Below, piece by piece: positions 25,185-36,776 of a DNA stretch of 64,000 nucleotides (positions are counted from its first letter, which is position 1; each line of letters starts with the position of its first letter). Source of the stretch: Rhizophagus irregularis (taxonomy: Eukaryota; Glomeromycota; Glomeromycetes; Glomerales; Glomeraceae); NCBI RefSeq assembly GCF_026210795.1, contig NC_089438.1, positions 1,261,501 through 1,325,500 of the forward strand, read 5' to 3'. Below the pieces are notes generated by a model. That model ran no database searches and had not been told where the DNA came from. It worked only from the letters and a program-made list of their open reading frames with translations. The position numbers and the translations under genes are program-made.

Positions 25185-26662
25185 CCCTATAAAAAAATTG
25201 GATACGTTTTTTATAAAGTTTTTATACAATTTTTTTTCTTTAGAAATAACGTATCATAATAGGATACGGAAAAATGCACAATTCTGTATCACTAAATATA
25301 TGGTTTGGATATGGAATTTGCATGGAATTCATATGGAATTTACATGATTTGATCACTGATTTTATCACAAAATTTATACGATTTGGTCACTGAATTTACT
25401 ATTTGTATTACAGTTTACTATGTTTATTTTTTATTTTTTATTTAATTTAATAAAGTGAAATTAGATTTATGTAAATACAATTAAAGTACAAATGAAAATT
25501 CACTCTTTATTAAAACCACCTATTGCACCTAAATTATCTATAAGTTCAGGTTCATTTGGAGTCAAACAACTTAAAAGAACAAAAAAAAAAGATTGGAAAC
25601 AAAACCCCCATCTGCAATCGTCCAAGTCACCAAAGGTCAGCATGCCTACAAAAAAAGAGAGAGAACTCCAGAATGTCTGACCTACATAAAAGAAAAGAAT
25701 TATGAGGCGTCTAATGAAAAAGAAACCAAAACAACAAAATAAATCCAAAACTGACCTACAATAAAAGAAGACTCTGAAGCAACAAAACTGAAACAACCTA
25801 CAAAAAGAAAAGAATCTGAACCCAACATACAAAAAAACAAAAAAATTTGAACTGACCTAAAAAAAGAAAAAAAATCCTGAATCATCCTACAAAAAGAAAA
25901 GGACTCCCAAACTGATCTACAAAAAAAAAAAAAAAGAAAAGAAACTGAGTATTCTCACAAAAAAAATCTGCTGGCCTATGAAATTAAATATAAATAAAGA
26001 AGAAAGGGGAATAAAGAATAAACCAAAAAAAATATTTTGATAAAAAAAGAGATAACGAAGTTAGAAAAGTTAAAAAAAAATTTTTTTTTTAAAGGGAGGA
26101 TGTCAAAGTTAGAAAAATAAAAATTTTTTTATAAAGAGGAAATAGAAATAGAAAGAAGAAATATTTTTTTAAAAAAAAGAAGAGTGGGAATAAAAGAAAA
26201 TTTTTTTTTTAAGGGGTGACGAAAAAAAATTTTTTTTCAAATGAGAGTGACGAAAAAAAATTTTTTTTAAAGTGAGGTACAAAAAAAAAATTATTTTTAA
26301 AAGGGGGTGACGGAGAAAGAAGAAAAATTTAGAAAGGAAAGGAAAGACAGAAAGGAAGATCGGAAGATCAAACTCATCAAAGTAAGGGTTTATATAAAAA
26401 ACAAAAAACAAAACAATAAACAATCATGTGATCTCGTGTTATGATACGGAATTTTTGTAAAATTATCTTCTAAAAATATTAAGTTTAAAAATTCCGTATA
26501 CATTCCGCATGATTAATTTTTTCCGTATACATTAGTTTTTTAAAAAAATGTTCAAATAACGAATTACTTATTAAATATACAGAATTTGTATACGGAATCT
26601 ATAGAAACGTACATAAAATGTATACAAAACGTATCCTTTCCATATACATATTTTTTATAGGG
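25185..26662 (-). mobile_element. CCCTATAAAA element, copy B (right arm, inverted)
   Basis: Mirror image of copy A within the palindrome. The right end at 26662 is followed by TCC, the complement of copy A's GGA. At the other end the terminal segment with its flank (about 52 bp, 25135-25186) is duplicated in tandem. Position and sequence mirror copy A, so both descend from one insertion that predates the inverted duplication. Confidence 0.75.
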
Positions 26663-27174
26663 TCCTAGAATCTTTCAAAAAAAACTTATCTATCATCCCA
26701 TAGAATTCTTAAAAAAAAAATCTTTATTTATCAAAAATATCCTATACGAATCTTAGAAAATCTCAAAAAAAAAAAATTTTTATTAAAAATATCCCATACG
26801 AACCCTACAAAAAAGAAAATCTTTATTAAAAAGTCCCATACGAACTCTTCCCATATGAACTCAAAAAATCTCAAAAAAATATTTTCTATCAAAGATATCC
26901 CATACGAACTCTTCCCATACGAAAAATTTTACAACCTACATTTATGTATATGTATTGTTTTTATTGAATTATTTTTCTTTTGTTCATATACTGTTAATGT
27001 GATGTGATAAAATTTTTTATGTGATATATATTTGTGTAATGGCAAAATACCAGAAAATCGGTAAATTTCTAAGTTTGTAAAAAAAAAATTTCTTATTTTC
27101 TAAATCTGAACATCAAAAAACCAGTAGTTTGGTAAGACATTTTTGGTTAGTTAAAATTTCATATTAGGAAACAT

Positions 27175-27370
27175 GATGAAGATTATTCAACACATGATGA
27201 AAAAATTTCATGTCACATGGTGAAAAACATCATAAAATATGATGAAAAATATGATCAACATGATGAAAAGTCATCATGTCAACATGATGAAAAGTTATCA
27301 TAAAACATGATGAAAAGTCATCATGAAACATGATGAAAAGTTATCATGAAACATGATGAAAAGTTATCAA
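27175..27370. repeat. CATGATGA tandem array, right arm
   Basis: Inverted counterpart of the array at 19630-19850, with the same unit order read on the other strand. Confidence 0.85.
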
Positions 27371-27631
27371 CCTTTTGACCAGTACGGCTTGCCATATTAT
27401 TGGGCGTTTTTTATAAAACTAGTAACGATTTTGTTGATCATTTTTGTTGATCATTTATTTTAAATTTATTATAAATTTTGTCACGAGATTTTCTATGGAA
27501 ATCATTTCTCAATTTGTTATTAAAACACCTGCTGAATTGCCTCGAAATTGAAAATCATTTCCCTTTTTATAAAAAAATTTCCTTTTTGGTAAAAAACTCT
27601 CAGATTAATCTTATATAACTTTATGTAAATG

Positions 27632-27716
27632 TCAATGACAATGTCAATGTCAGTGACAATGTCAATGTCAATGTCAATGTCAATGTCAATGTCAATGTCA
27701 ATGACAATGACAATGA
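27632..27716 (+). repeat. (GTCAAT)n microsatellite
   Basis: About 13 hexamers of GTCAAT with a few GTCAGT/GACAAT variants. On the minus strand it reads as an Asp-Ile run, which is not evidence of a gene. Confidence 0.9.
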
Positions 27717-28029
27717 AAAAAACTTCTAATGCCAACTTTTCGCAAAAACTCTTCCTGTGCCACTAAAAGTCCCTGTTAAATTGTTGCATCATTCAATATT
27801 TGCATAATTTCATTTTTTTGTTGATCATTAAAATTTCATAAAATATTGCAAAAAAATAAAAAAATTGTAAAAAAAATGTTTCAGCGTTTTTTCATATAAT
27901 ATTATTAAAAAAAATGCCAAAAACTTTTTTTTTGCATTACTATTAAGAAAAAAACGTTTTGGCATTTTTCCATATAAAATTATAAAAAAAATAACGCAAA
28001 AACGTTTTTTCATCATTTTTTATTTTTTT

Positions 28030-29965
28030 AACAAAAAATGTCAAGACTGACGTTTTTAATTAAAAAAACCAATATTTTTTTGATTTTTAATCACAAAAAT
28101 GTTAAAGTCTGACGTTTTTAATTAAAAAAAACCAATATTTTTTTGATTTTTATTTTTTAATCACAAAAATGTCAAGTCTGACGTTTTTTAATTAAAAAAA
28201 TCATTTTTTTGATTTTTTAATAACAAAAATGTCAAGTCTGACGTTTTTAATCAAAAAAATCATTTTTTTTTGATTTTTTAATTACAATAATGTCAAATCT
28301 AACGTTTTTAATTAAAACAATCATTTTTTTTGATTTTTTAATTACAAAAACATCAAATCTGACATTTTTAATCAAAAAAATCATTTTTTTTGATTTTTTA
28401 ATTACAAAAACGTCAAGTCTGACATTTTTAATTAAAAAAAAACAATATTTTTTTGATTTTTAATTACAAAATGCCAAGTCTGACGTTTTTAATTAAAAAA
28501 ACCAATATTTTTTTGATTTTTAATCACAAAAATGTCAAAGTCTGACGTTTTTAATTAAAAAAATCATTTTTTTGATTTTTTAATTACAATAATGTCAAGT
28601 CTAACGTTTTTAATCAAAAAAATCATTTTTTTTGATTTTTTAATTACAAAAACATTAAGTCTGACATTTTTAATTAAAAAAAACAATATTTTTTTGATTT
28701 TTAATTACAAAATGCCAAGTCTGACATTTTTAATTAAAAAATCAATATTTTTTTGATTTTTAATCACAAAAACATCAAGTCTGACATTTTTAATTAAAAA
28801 AAACCAATATTTTTTTGATTTTTAATCACAAAAACGTCAAGTCTGACGTTTTTAATTAAAAAAATCATTTTTTTGATTTTTTAATTACAAAAACGTCAAG
28901 TCTGACGTTTTTAACTAAAAAAATCAATTTTTTTGATTTTTAATTACAAAATTGTCAAATTTAACGTAAAAAATAATTTTTTGAATCATAAAAATGTCAA
29001 ATCTGACGTTTTTAATTAAAAAATCATTTTTTTTTATTTTTAATCACAAAAATGTCATGTCTGACGTTTTTAACTAAAAAAATCATTTTTTTTTTTGATT
29101 TTTTAATTACAAAAAAACGTCAAATCTGACATTTTTAATTAAAAAAATCATTTTTTTTATTTTTAATCACAAAAATGTCATGTCTGACGTTTTTTAACTA
29201 AAAAAGTCATTTTTTTTTTTGATTTTTTAATTACAAAAATGTCAAGTCTGACGTTTTTTAACTGAAAAAGTCATTTTTTTTGACTTTTTAATTACAAAAA
29301 CGTCAAGTCTGACGTTTTTTAACTGAAAAAGTCATTTTTTTTAATTTTTTAATTACAATAACGTCAAGCCTGACATTTTTTAACTAAAAAAGTCATTTTT
29401 TTGATTTTTTAATTACAAAAACGTCAAGCCTGATGTTTTTTAACTAAAAAAGTCATTTTTTTGATTTTTTAATTACAAAAACGTCAAGCCTGACGTTTTT
29501 TAACTAAAAAAGTCATTTTTTTGATTTTTTAATTACAAAAACGTCAAGCCTGACGTTTTTTAACTAACCTGATTGGTGACCGATTGGTGACTAATTAAAA
29601 AAGTCATTTTTTTGATTTTTTTAATTACAAAAACGTCAAGTCTGACATTTTTTAACTAAAAAAATCATTTTTTTTTATTTTTAATCACAAAAATGTCATG
29701 TCTGACGTTTTTAACTAAAAAAAACATTTTTTTGATTTTTTAATTACAAAAACGTCGAGTCTGACATTTTTAATTAATAAAATCATTTTTTTTTGATTTT
29801 TTAATTACAAAAACGCCAAGTCTTACGTTTTTAACCAAAAAAATCAATTTTTTTGATTTTTAATCAAATCTAACGTAAAAAATGATTTTTTAATCATAAA
29901 AACGTCAAGTCTGACGTTTTTAATAAAAAAATCAATTTTTTTTATATTTAATTATAAAAACGTTT
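28030..29965. repeat. 58-60-bp minisatellite built of two palindromes
   Basis: About 32 units. Each contains AAACGTCA-AGTC-TGACGTTT (an inverted repeat whose arms resemble the CRE core TGACGT) and AAATCA-T-rich-TGATTTTT (a second inverted repeat). Units in the right half share AAAAAAGTCA variants, showing local homogenisation. A unique phrase, GATTGGTGACCGATTGGTGA, interrupts the array at 29571-29590. No coding capacity. Confidence 0.92.
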
Positions 29966-30303
29966 GATGACCCGACCCAAAATTTTCGAGTCAATCTGAC
30001 AGTATAATGATTATAACTCACTAATAATTACCAAGTTACTCTAGTTACATGTCAAAGAAAAAATTTATTTTTTCTTTTTTTTGAAATAACCCAACCCCTT
30101 TTTTGGAATTCAGACGTAAGTTCCGATAAACAAAAAAATACCTAATACCTGCGAATAACAAAAAGTTTTTTTATTATAATATATTTGATTTATGTTGATA
30201 AATACCTAATAAATATGTGGGTGATTTGTCGTGAATTTTTTTTTTTTAAAAAAAAAATCAAATATTTTAAATTCAATTCACTATCTCAGTTATTAAAAAA
30301 AAA

Positions 30304-30972
30304 ATGCCACGAGCATCATTCAACAAAGATGTATATTAATATTTTTCTTTTTTTTTATTTATATTTATTTATTTTAAAAGAATAAATTGATAAGAAACAT
30401 TTTTTTTTTTTTGATGTTATTCTCGTAGATTGATGCAATTATTGTTAATACAATGAAAATATTTCATCACCGATCTGACTGCTTCGATATAATCTCCAAG
30501 AAGATTCCTGATCGTAACAAGAGACAGATAATTTTCCGGCAAGTTTAATTTTTTTTTTTTTACGAATTAATTTTTATTAAATTTAAATTATTTTTTTTTT
30601 TATAATTTAGCTGGAGAAACACTCTCGATCCACGCTGTAAGTATATTCAGTAATTTAAAAAGCGAAAAAATTATAAATTAACAAATGTGTATGTTTCTTT
30701 TATTAGTGTGTGGCGATTCGTTAACTTTACAAGAGAAAAATTTTATCGATAATGAAATATTTGTGTATCTTAATTGTAATAAAATTATAAATTGGAGGAA
30801 AATAATTGAAAACGTTGAAAGACACTTTGGAAGACGTCACGGTGATCGTAAACTCAAGTATTACTGGTTTAAGGTAAAAAAATACCAAAGGGAAATCACT
30901 GGGGTGTCCAAGGAACCTATGTTTGCTCCGACTTTTAACAACAATCCGTTCAAAATGCATCCGATATTTTAA
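30304..30972 (+). CDS. Small Myb/SANT-like DNA-binding protein
   Basis: Four exons (30304-30330, 30429-30538, 30611-30636, 30707-30972) give 142 aa and keep phase at every junction. Intron 2 (30539-30610) starts with GC (GCAAGT) instead of GT, a known minor donor class. Residues 10-53 form a first Myb-like repeat (FDIISKKIPDRNKRQ then RWRNTLDP with Trp47). Residues 60-112 form a second (LTLQEKNFI, NWRKI with Trp84, KYYWF with Trp108). Rhizophagus carries many short proteins of this layout; a transcription-factor role is inferred. The start was chosen because exon 1 (MPRASFNKD) splices in phase to an exon without its own upstream ATG. A downstream start at Met18 (30453) is the alternative. Confidence 0.75.
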
Positions 30973-33452
30973 TACTTTTATAGTGATTATTTATCAGAGA
31001 ATTTTTATATGTTTTGTTTTCTATGCGTACGTTTTTTTTTATACATTTCTTTATTTTCATTTTTAAGGTCAATTTTTTTCATTCTTTTTTTTTTGATGAT
31101 TCTTATGTTTTTATACACTTTTTATATCGACTGGATTATTGTATTAAGAGTTGATTAGATACGATTTCCTTTTTAAATTTTTTAAATAAATATTATAAGA
31201 ACACATTTAAAAAAATGGTTATTGTTTTATCGTCAAATTTGATTAATTTTTATAAAAGGGTTAAAAATACTTTGATTAATTGTGAAATTTGTATCACATG
31301 ATTAATATTCTTAACGTTGGCCAAATACTTATAATGTTGGTTGAGTCCCATATATTGTTACCTATACATATATTTGCTCGGTGTTCTATTGTACGCTTGA
31401 ATATTGAGTGATCCAATTTTAATGTAGTCGTTTTTGTAATGATAAGGTAGTAATGTTGGAAGATTAGGATTCTGATTTAAATCGATAGATAAGGTAGCGT
31501 GATTAAGGGCATTATGTCATCAAATATCAAACGTGGAATTATTTAAGAGTAACATAAAAAATCTTTCTATTTGTTGCACTCATCATGAAAGATATGCATA
31601 TAAGTATTGGATGTGAAAAATAAACCAAATTTGGATTAAAACGATAATGGGGTATCCGTAATGTAATAAAGCCAGAAGTGTCATATTAGTTTATCTATTT
31701 AAATTCAACATGGAAGAGTAATTTGCTTCATTCATATTGGGTGTATCATCAGTCGTAAATTGTTGGCAGGTTAATTTCTCTGCTCAATTTTATTAAAAAT
31801 TTGTTTAAGTATGGCTTTAACTTTTTAAAATTTTTAACGTGGAGTTGGCCGTACATATGGTTTAAAATGAGATGTGGATTGGTTGTACCTTACCTTTTAC
31901 CATACTTAACAAGAAAAAAATAAAAAAAAAGAAAGGCAAGAAGGAATAAGAAAGGAGAGAGGAGTTAAAGAGAATAAAGAGAAAAAAATGCCTATTTTAA
32001 TCATGTATTACATTAACCATGATGAGTCATATTATAAACATATGAACTCTCACGTAAATCTTGTATATGATGTCAAAATTTTATATACTATTTCAGTATT
32101 TACAGTGGATATCATTACATCATTACTAACAAATTAACCGCGAAAAATCCCATTTTGCGTAACTTAATTATTGTCCGAAGGACACTTGTCTGTGTGACAA
32201 TAAATATCATATGTGATTTTGTTACATCACGCGTGTTAATACTTTTTATTATACATTAATGATGTGATTATAACGCTTCAGACGTTCCAACTTCCAACAG
32301 ATTCTGTTACCTAGTCTGTATACTAGACTAAAAAAATGATTTTTTTCATTTTAAATCTATATTTAATAATTTTATTTACTTTTCGCACATAAACGCAGTA
32401 TAATCCTCCTTTTATTCTGTTCATCCCTGTTTTGAAACCCTGATCTCTTTGTTGCATCATCATTATCTTACCACTATACCAGGGCTACGTGTCTTTGCAA
32501 GTTGCAGGCAGTTCGTCATTTGTACTTATCATTTGTCCCGCTGTCCGTGGGTCCGTGGGTACGTCTCAGCAGAAATTTTCCAAGGAAAGCATAAATGGGA
32601 TATGGTAAGAAAACATTTTTTTGATTGACAGTAACTATAGGGAAATTTTATAGATGTAAAAGAGATTGTATCTTAGTATGAAATGAGTATCAAACATTGT
32701 GAAGGAATTGCTATTGCCTCTTCTTTATTGTTTTATTACTAACATTCTTATCAAGCACACAACTTGTTAGATTTATTAATGACGAGATTAACGGTCAGAA
32801 ATAAATCTATGTGGTTTACTTCTTGGAAAGTACAACCAAATTGATCAAGGTAAGTCTATTTAAAAATCATTGCCGAGGCTCGCATTGATATTTATAAAAT
32901 AAATATTTGAGACAAAAATTTCATTACGTAGTTAATTGTCCAAAGTGAAGCGTAGAACATTGTACTTGGTTAAAAAATTGATCAGTCACGAGATCTTTCC
33001 GTTTGTCACGCTGCCGTCACCACGTCATTTCTGATTGGAAAAATGACCCCTGATCACACTCCGGACTCCTAATAATGGTTTTCCATTCCCTAGTTATTAT
33101 AACAATAATAATTCTTTAACTTTATTTTTATTGCAATTTTAAACTTTTAATTATTTATTTAATCAATAATGTAGGTAATATATAAAAAATCATTACAACT
33201 TGGAATTCTACCTAATAATATCACTATTTGCTTTTTCATCATAAAAACAAATGGTAATCAATTAAAATTAATTCACCTAGTTTTAACTTTTAAGAAATTC
33301 AATGTTAAACAGAATTTTAAATTATAATAACTCATTTATTTTAAAAATAATATTTATATAAATTTAGTATTCTAAGAGATCATTGGAGTTACCAATTTTT
33401 TTTTTTTACAATAAAAAAAATTTTCATTTTATGAAGCTAATTATTTCCTGTA
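30973..33452. other. Intergenic, no supported gene
   Basis: AT-rich with scattered short ORFs only. A tRNA-like phrase on the minus strand at 32425-32486 (A-box-like TATAGTGGTAAGA, B-box-like GGGTTTCAAAA) is too short and does not close a T-arm. Confidence 0.55.
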
Positions 33453-34182
33453 TCACTTAGAATAAAAACATTGAATAACTGAACCTTTTGGCTTTTTGCC
33501 ATTCATTACTAATGAGAGTTCTGGAATACAATAATTTGTTGGCAAGAGATTTTTTACAATTGCCTGAAGTACAGAAGACATTTGTGACCTAGTTAATAAA
33601 GTGATTTTTAGATAAAATAGTCTTTCATTGATGGTATATGGATAGGGCTCGAAAGTCCTGCAGAATTGGGACTGTATCCATATGCAGCAAACATAAAGGT
33701 TTATCCCTTGAAAGCACAATTTAATGGTATCCCAAAAATCAGCTGCACTTCCTGCATACTTCTTGCTCACATCAGCTTGGTTTTGTTTCCCATTCTTATA
33801 GATCAACTGGATTTCGTCAATTATTAAAACAGTTTGAATCTTTTCATACTGTCCTTATGCTGAAGCAACAAGAAATACATTATCAACTACTTTTCACACT
33901 AATTTATATTTGTTTTGTTTTAGGATTCAGCTTTGTTTCTTCCAGTATTCTAATATATGGTAATTAGTAAATATAATTTAATAATATCATAAATGCAAAA
34001 AGAAATAATATTATGAAATTTTCATATTTACCAGTAGATAAATTCTCAACATCAGCATCATCTCTTGCTCTTTTTAGTTCTTCCTTTTGTTTAACTTGAA
34101 GAGTAGTAATTTTCTTTTTCATATTTCTTAAAAACATTTTGCCAGAATGCTTACAAATATTTTGTATAGTGTGAATTTTCTG
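33453..34182 (-). pseudogene. Relic of a P-loop ATPase gene (Crinkler-like C-terminal family)
   Basis: Reading the minus strand, an exon-like stretch from 34182 to about 34035 encodes a charged helix (MKKKITTLQVKQKEELKRA) ending at a GTAAAT donor. Further on, 33840-33453 encodes VLIIDEIQLIYKNG (a Walker-B-like strand), then KKYAGSAADFWDTI and a C-terminal segment to the stop. Near 33660-33710 the expected phrase (FAAYGYSPNSAGLSS) is found only in the +1 frame, so there are two compensating indels. An in-frame stop also lies near 33895. The assignment to Crinkler-type NTPases is from memory of similar Rhizophagus proteins and is tentative. The N-terminal part with a P-loop is not seen. Confidence 0.5.
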
Positions 34183-35441
34183 CTATTGTCTATTATTAGA
34201 AAGAGATTGTTAATAGTGCATCAAAATTTTATTTAGTGATTAAAGAAGGTACATAGCCAATTCCTCCTCCAGAATTAGCAGACTTTATCAACAACAAAGC
34301 AGGGTGCCTGAATTAAGATCTTGGATTGGTTACCAAGGTTGTTAACTCAGTAATTCTCCTAAGTTAAGACGCACTTACCAGGAGTTACCCTTACTTTGCA
34401 AAATAAAAAATGACACACCTTGTTTTTTACTTCAACAAATATTTTCCAACCCAATTGTGATTTTGCTTCTGTTAAAAAGTGATGAAACCAGATAGTATTA
34501 AGATTTTCACATTTGTCTGTAGAATTGATTTTTTTTAAGAATAAAGAATAAAGAACAAAAAAAAATATATAGAATAAAAAAAACAAAAAAAATAAATTTG
34601 TTAATGATGATAAGAAGGGTGCCTATATATATGTATAAAAGATTTCTGACCAATTTTATGTCATATATCTTGGATTGACATATTGGTACAAATTTAAACT
34701 TATTATTAGTCATAGTTAATATGATGGAACTCTGGTTCTTATATGGATTACTAATTAATTATCTTAGCTAAAACAGTATATATAAATATCAGTATATATA
34801 AATGAGTCAATATTTTAAATTTGAACCTCTTGCCATTTCTAGTAGTAATTAACAAAGAATACGTAATAATATAATTGTTGTATACTAATATTTTGAATTG
34901 ACATATTGATACAAATTAAACCTATTATTAGTCATATATTTAATATGATGGAGAATTACATTATTATATTGATAGAATTGTCTAATTAATTATCTTAGCT
35001 GAAACAGCATATATAAATAACAGTATATATAAAATATGAGTCAATATTTTAAATTTGACATTTTTAATAGTAATTAACAAAGAACATGTAATAGTATAAT
35101 ATGTTATCCGAAGTGCCATTATCATTACACATCACAGGACATTTGTGAAACTGATACGAATAGTACATAGTCCTTTATCAGCAGGCAAGATTACTAACTA
35201 TTACTCTATTACATCATATCTTATACAAAGTATATTTCGACCATGAAAATCTCCATGTACATTATACCGCATTTATTAGAATTTGCATAAATATAAAATA
35301 AAAATAAGGAGAAAGAATTTTTATTTCTTTTATTGGTAAAATAATTTTTTTTACATATAATACTGATTAAAATTTTTAAGATATGTTTATTTAATTGATT
35401 TAATATTAAAAAAAAACAATTCTCATATTTAATTAGTCATA
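34183..35441. other. Intergenic with old duplicated phrases
   Basis: Two imperfect direct repeats of about 150 bp lie at roughly 34660-34860 and 34890-35100 (shared TTGACATATTG, GATGGA, TTAATTATCTTAGCT, CAGTATATATAA). No supported gene. A stretch at 34390-34550 (minus) could be a degraded exon but I cannot assign it. Confidence 0.5.
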
Positions 35442-35660
35442 TATGGTTTTAGAATTATTATATGGGAAATGACATCAGGGGTTCCAGCAGTATTTTATAA
35501 TGTTCCTCATGATCTAAATCTTATATATGATATCATATTTGCATAGATCAGAAATTAAGAAGAAACAATGCCTGAATAAGTGAATATGTTAAATTAATGA
35601 AAGACGTTTGGAACTTAATGATCCTGAAAAATAGTAAATTAGAATATATTTTTGGATATG
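35442..35660 (+). pseudogene. Relic of a TKL-like kinase C-lobe
   Basis: Plus-strand frames read YGFRIIIWEMTSG followed by FYNVPHDLNL, then after a frame change ICIDQKLRRNN, a stop, and SEYVKLMKDVWNL. This is the order of kinase subdomains IX-XI seen in the live genes of this window (IYSF..MIMWE, HD.HL, ICKG.RPEI, YI.LMKKCW). At least one frameshift and one stop make it non-functional. No N-lobe is found upstream. Confidence 0.7.
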
Positions 35661-36288
35661 GGTGGAAAAATATCCAATCGAAGTAGATGAAACAAAGAAA
35701 ATACCTATTCCCGGTAATTTAATTTATTTATGGACTAACATTATATGTTTTTTATTATTTACTATATTGTATTAATGAATTAAGAGGCAAAATTTTGTTG
35801 ATAATAATGATGATGAGTTCGATGTGTAAGAATTATATTTATTACTATTTGCGCCAGAAAACATAATTCCAGATTTTCATTTCTTAAATAATGCTTTTTA
35901 TTTGAACCCACTCAAACAACTAGCATAAAGTATTTTAATAGGTAATATTTATTTCAAAGTTCAAATAGTAATTTTTTTTAAATTTTTTCTCATAATTATT
36001 TACTTTGATTTGACGCCACTTTGGATTCTCGTTTTCTTCAACATTCTGTCTAGAATTTGAAACATTCCCAATTAAGAACTTTTTATCTTTGTGCGTTATT
36101 ATAATGATGATGTCAATTTTATCGTCAATATTATCGTATCACAAGTTACACAACAATGCGCAAAATTTTTTATGTTATTGGGGAATTCCATCCTATCGTA
36201 AATACATCTATAATTAATTGGATTACTTTTTAGATTAATATAATCTAATTCATTCATTTAGTCTTATTAATCCCTAATCTCTTTTATC
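35661..36288. other. Intergenic, no supported gene
   Basis: AT-rich sequence leading to the target-site duplication of the transposon that starts at 36298. Confidence 0.5.
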
Positions 36289-36297
36289 CTTCATACA

Positions 36298-36329
36298 GGA
36301 CCCCGAAATATATATGTAGGGGTAAGGTG
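36298..36329 (+). repeat. Left terminal inverted repeat of the 5-kb transposon
   Basis: Begins GGACCCCGAAATATATAT and ends GGTAAGGTG. It pairs with 41295-41326. Confidence 0.9.
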
Positions 36330-36776
36330 CATAATTGCGTCGCCATCATAGAAAAATTTTACAGGGTTAAGTATTGATTTGCGTATAACCTGAGGATTTT
36401 TTAGCCACGGTCAGACCATTAAAATTCGTATTTTTAACAGGTTTTTGTTTAAGTAAGGGGTTTATTTTGCGTATTTTTAGTAAATTTTGGGTGATCATAT
36501 ATATATATATATATATTTCACGAGATAAATAATTAAAAATAAACATAAACAGCTATTTAGTAAATTTAGTAAAAAAAATGTAACACTTGTTTATATATTT
36601 TCACGAGATAAATAATTAAAAATAAACATAACAACTATTTAGAACTATTTAGTAAAAAATATGTAACGCTTGTAACATGTTGATCTAACGATTTATGCAA
36701 GATATATCTAAGATATATCTTGCATTATAAATAAAAAATTTTTTCACGTTAATATATTTTTTTTTTATTAAAAAAT

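Larger units (their letters stand above)
19602..27396. mobile_element. Giant palindromic (foldback) element, 7.8 kb
   Basis: The ends are inverted: TATGGCAAGCCGTACT at 19602 and its complement ending at 27396. They are flanked by direct TTATTG copies (19596-19601, 27397-27402), which marks a transposition event. The arms are roughly 2.5-2.7 kb once the inserted 2.7-kb element in the left arm is removed, meeting near 24735. Each arm holds a palindromic CATGATGA repeat array and one mirrored 1.4-kb CCCTATAAAA element. No transposase ORF is recognised; mobilisation, if any, would be in trans. Confidence 0.85.

Noticed and set aside
23889-25832. Mirrored ORFs of 110 and 62 codons in the palindrome arms
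   Set aside because: They run through splice-acceptor-like T tracts of the CCCTATAAAA element and carry no recognisable domain. Only the short open 3' end is noted as possibly coding.
27520-27735. ORF with an Asp-Ile repeat
   Set aside because: It is the translation of the GTCAAT microsatellite.
28030-29965. CRISPR-like array
   Set aside because: There are no unique spacers between conserved repeats; the whole 58-60-bp unit is repeated, and the genome is eukaryotic.
32425-32486. tRNA-like sequence on the minus strand
   Set aside because: The A- and B-box-like phrases are present, but the molecule is only about 61 nt and the T-arm does not pair.
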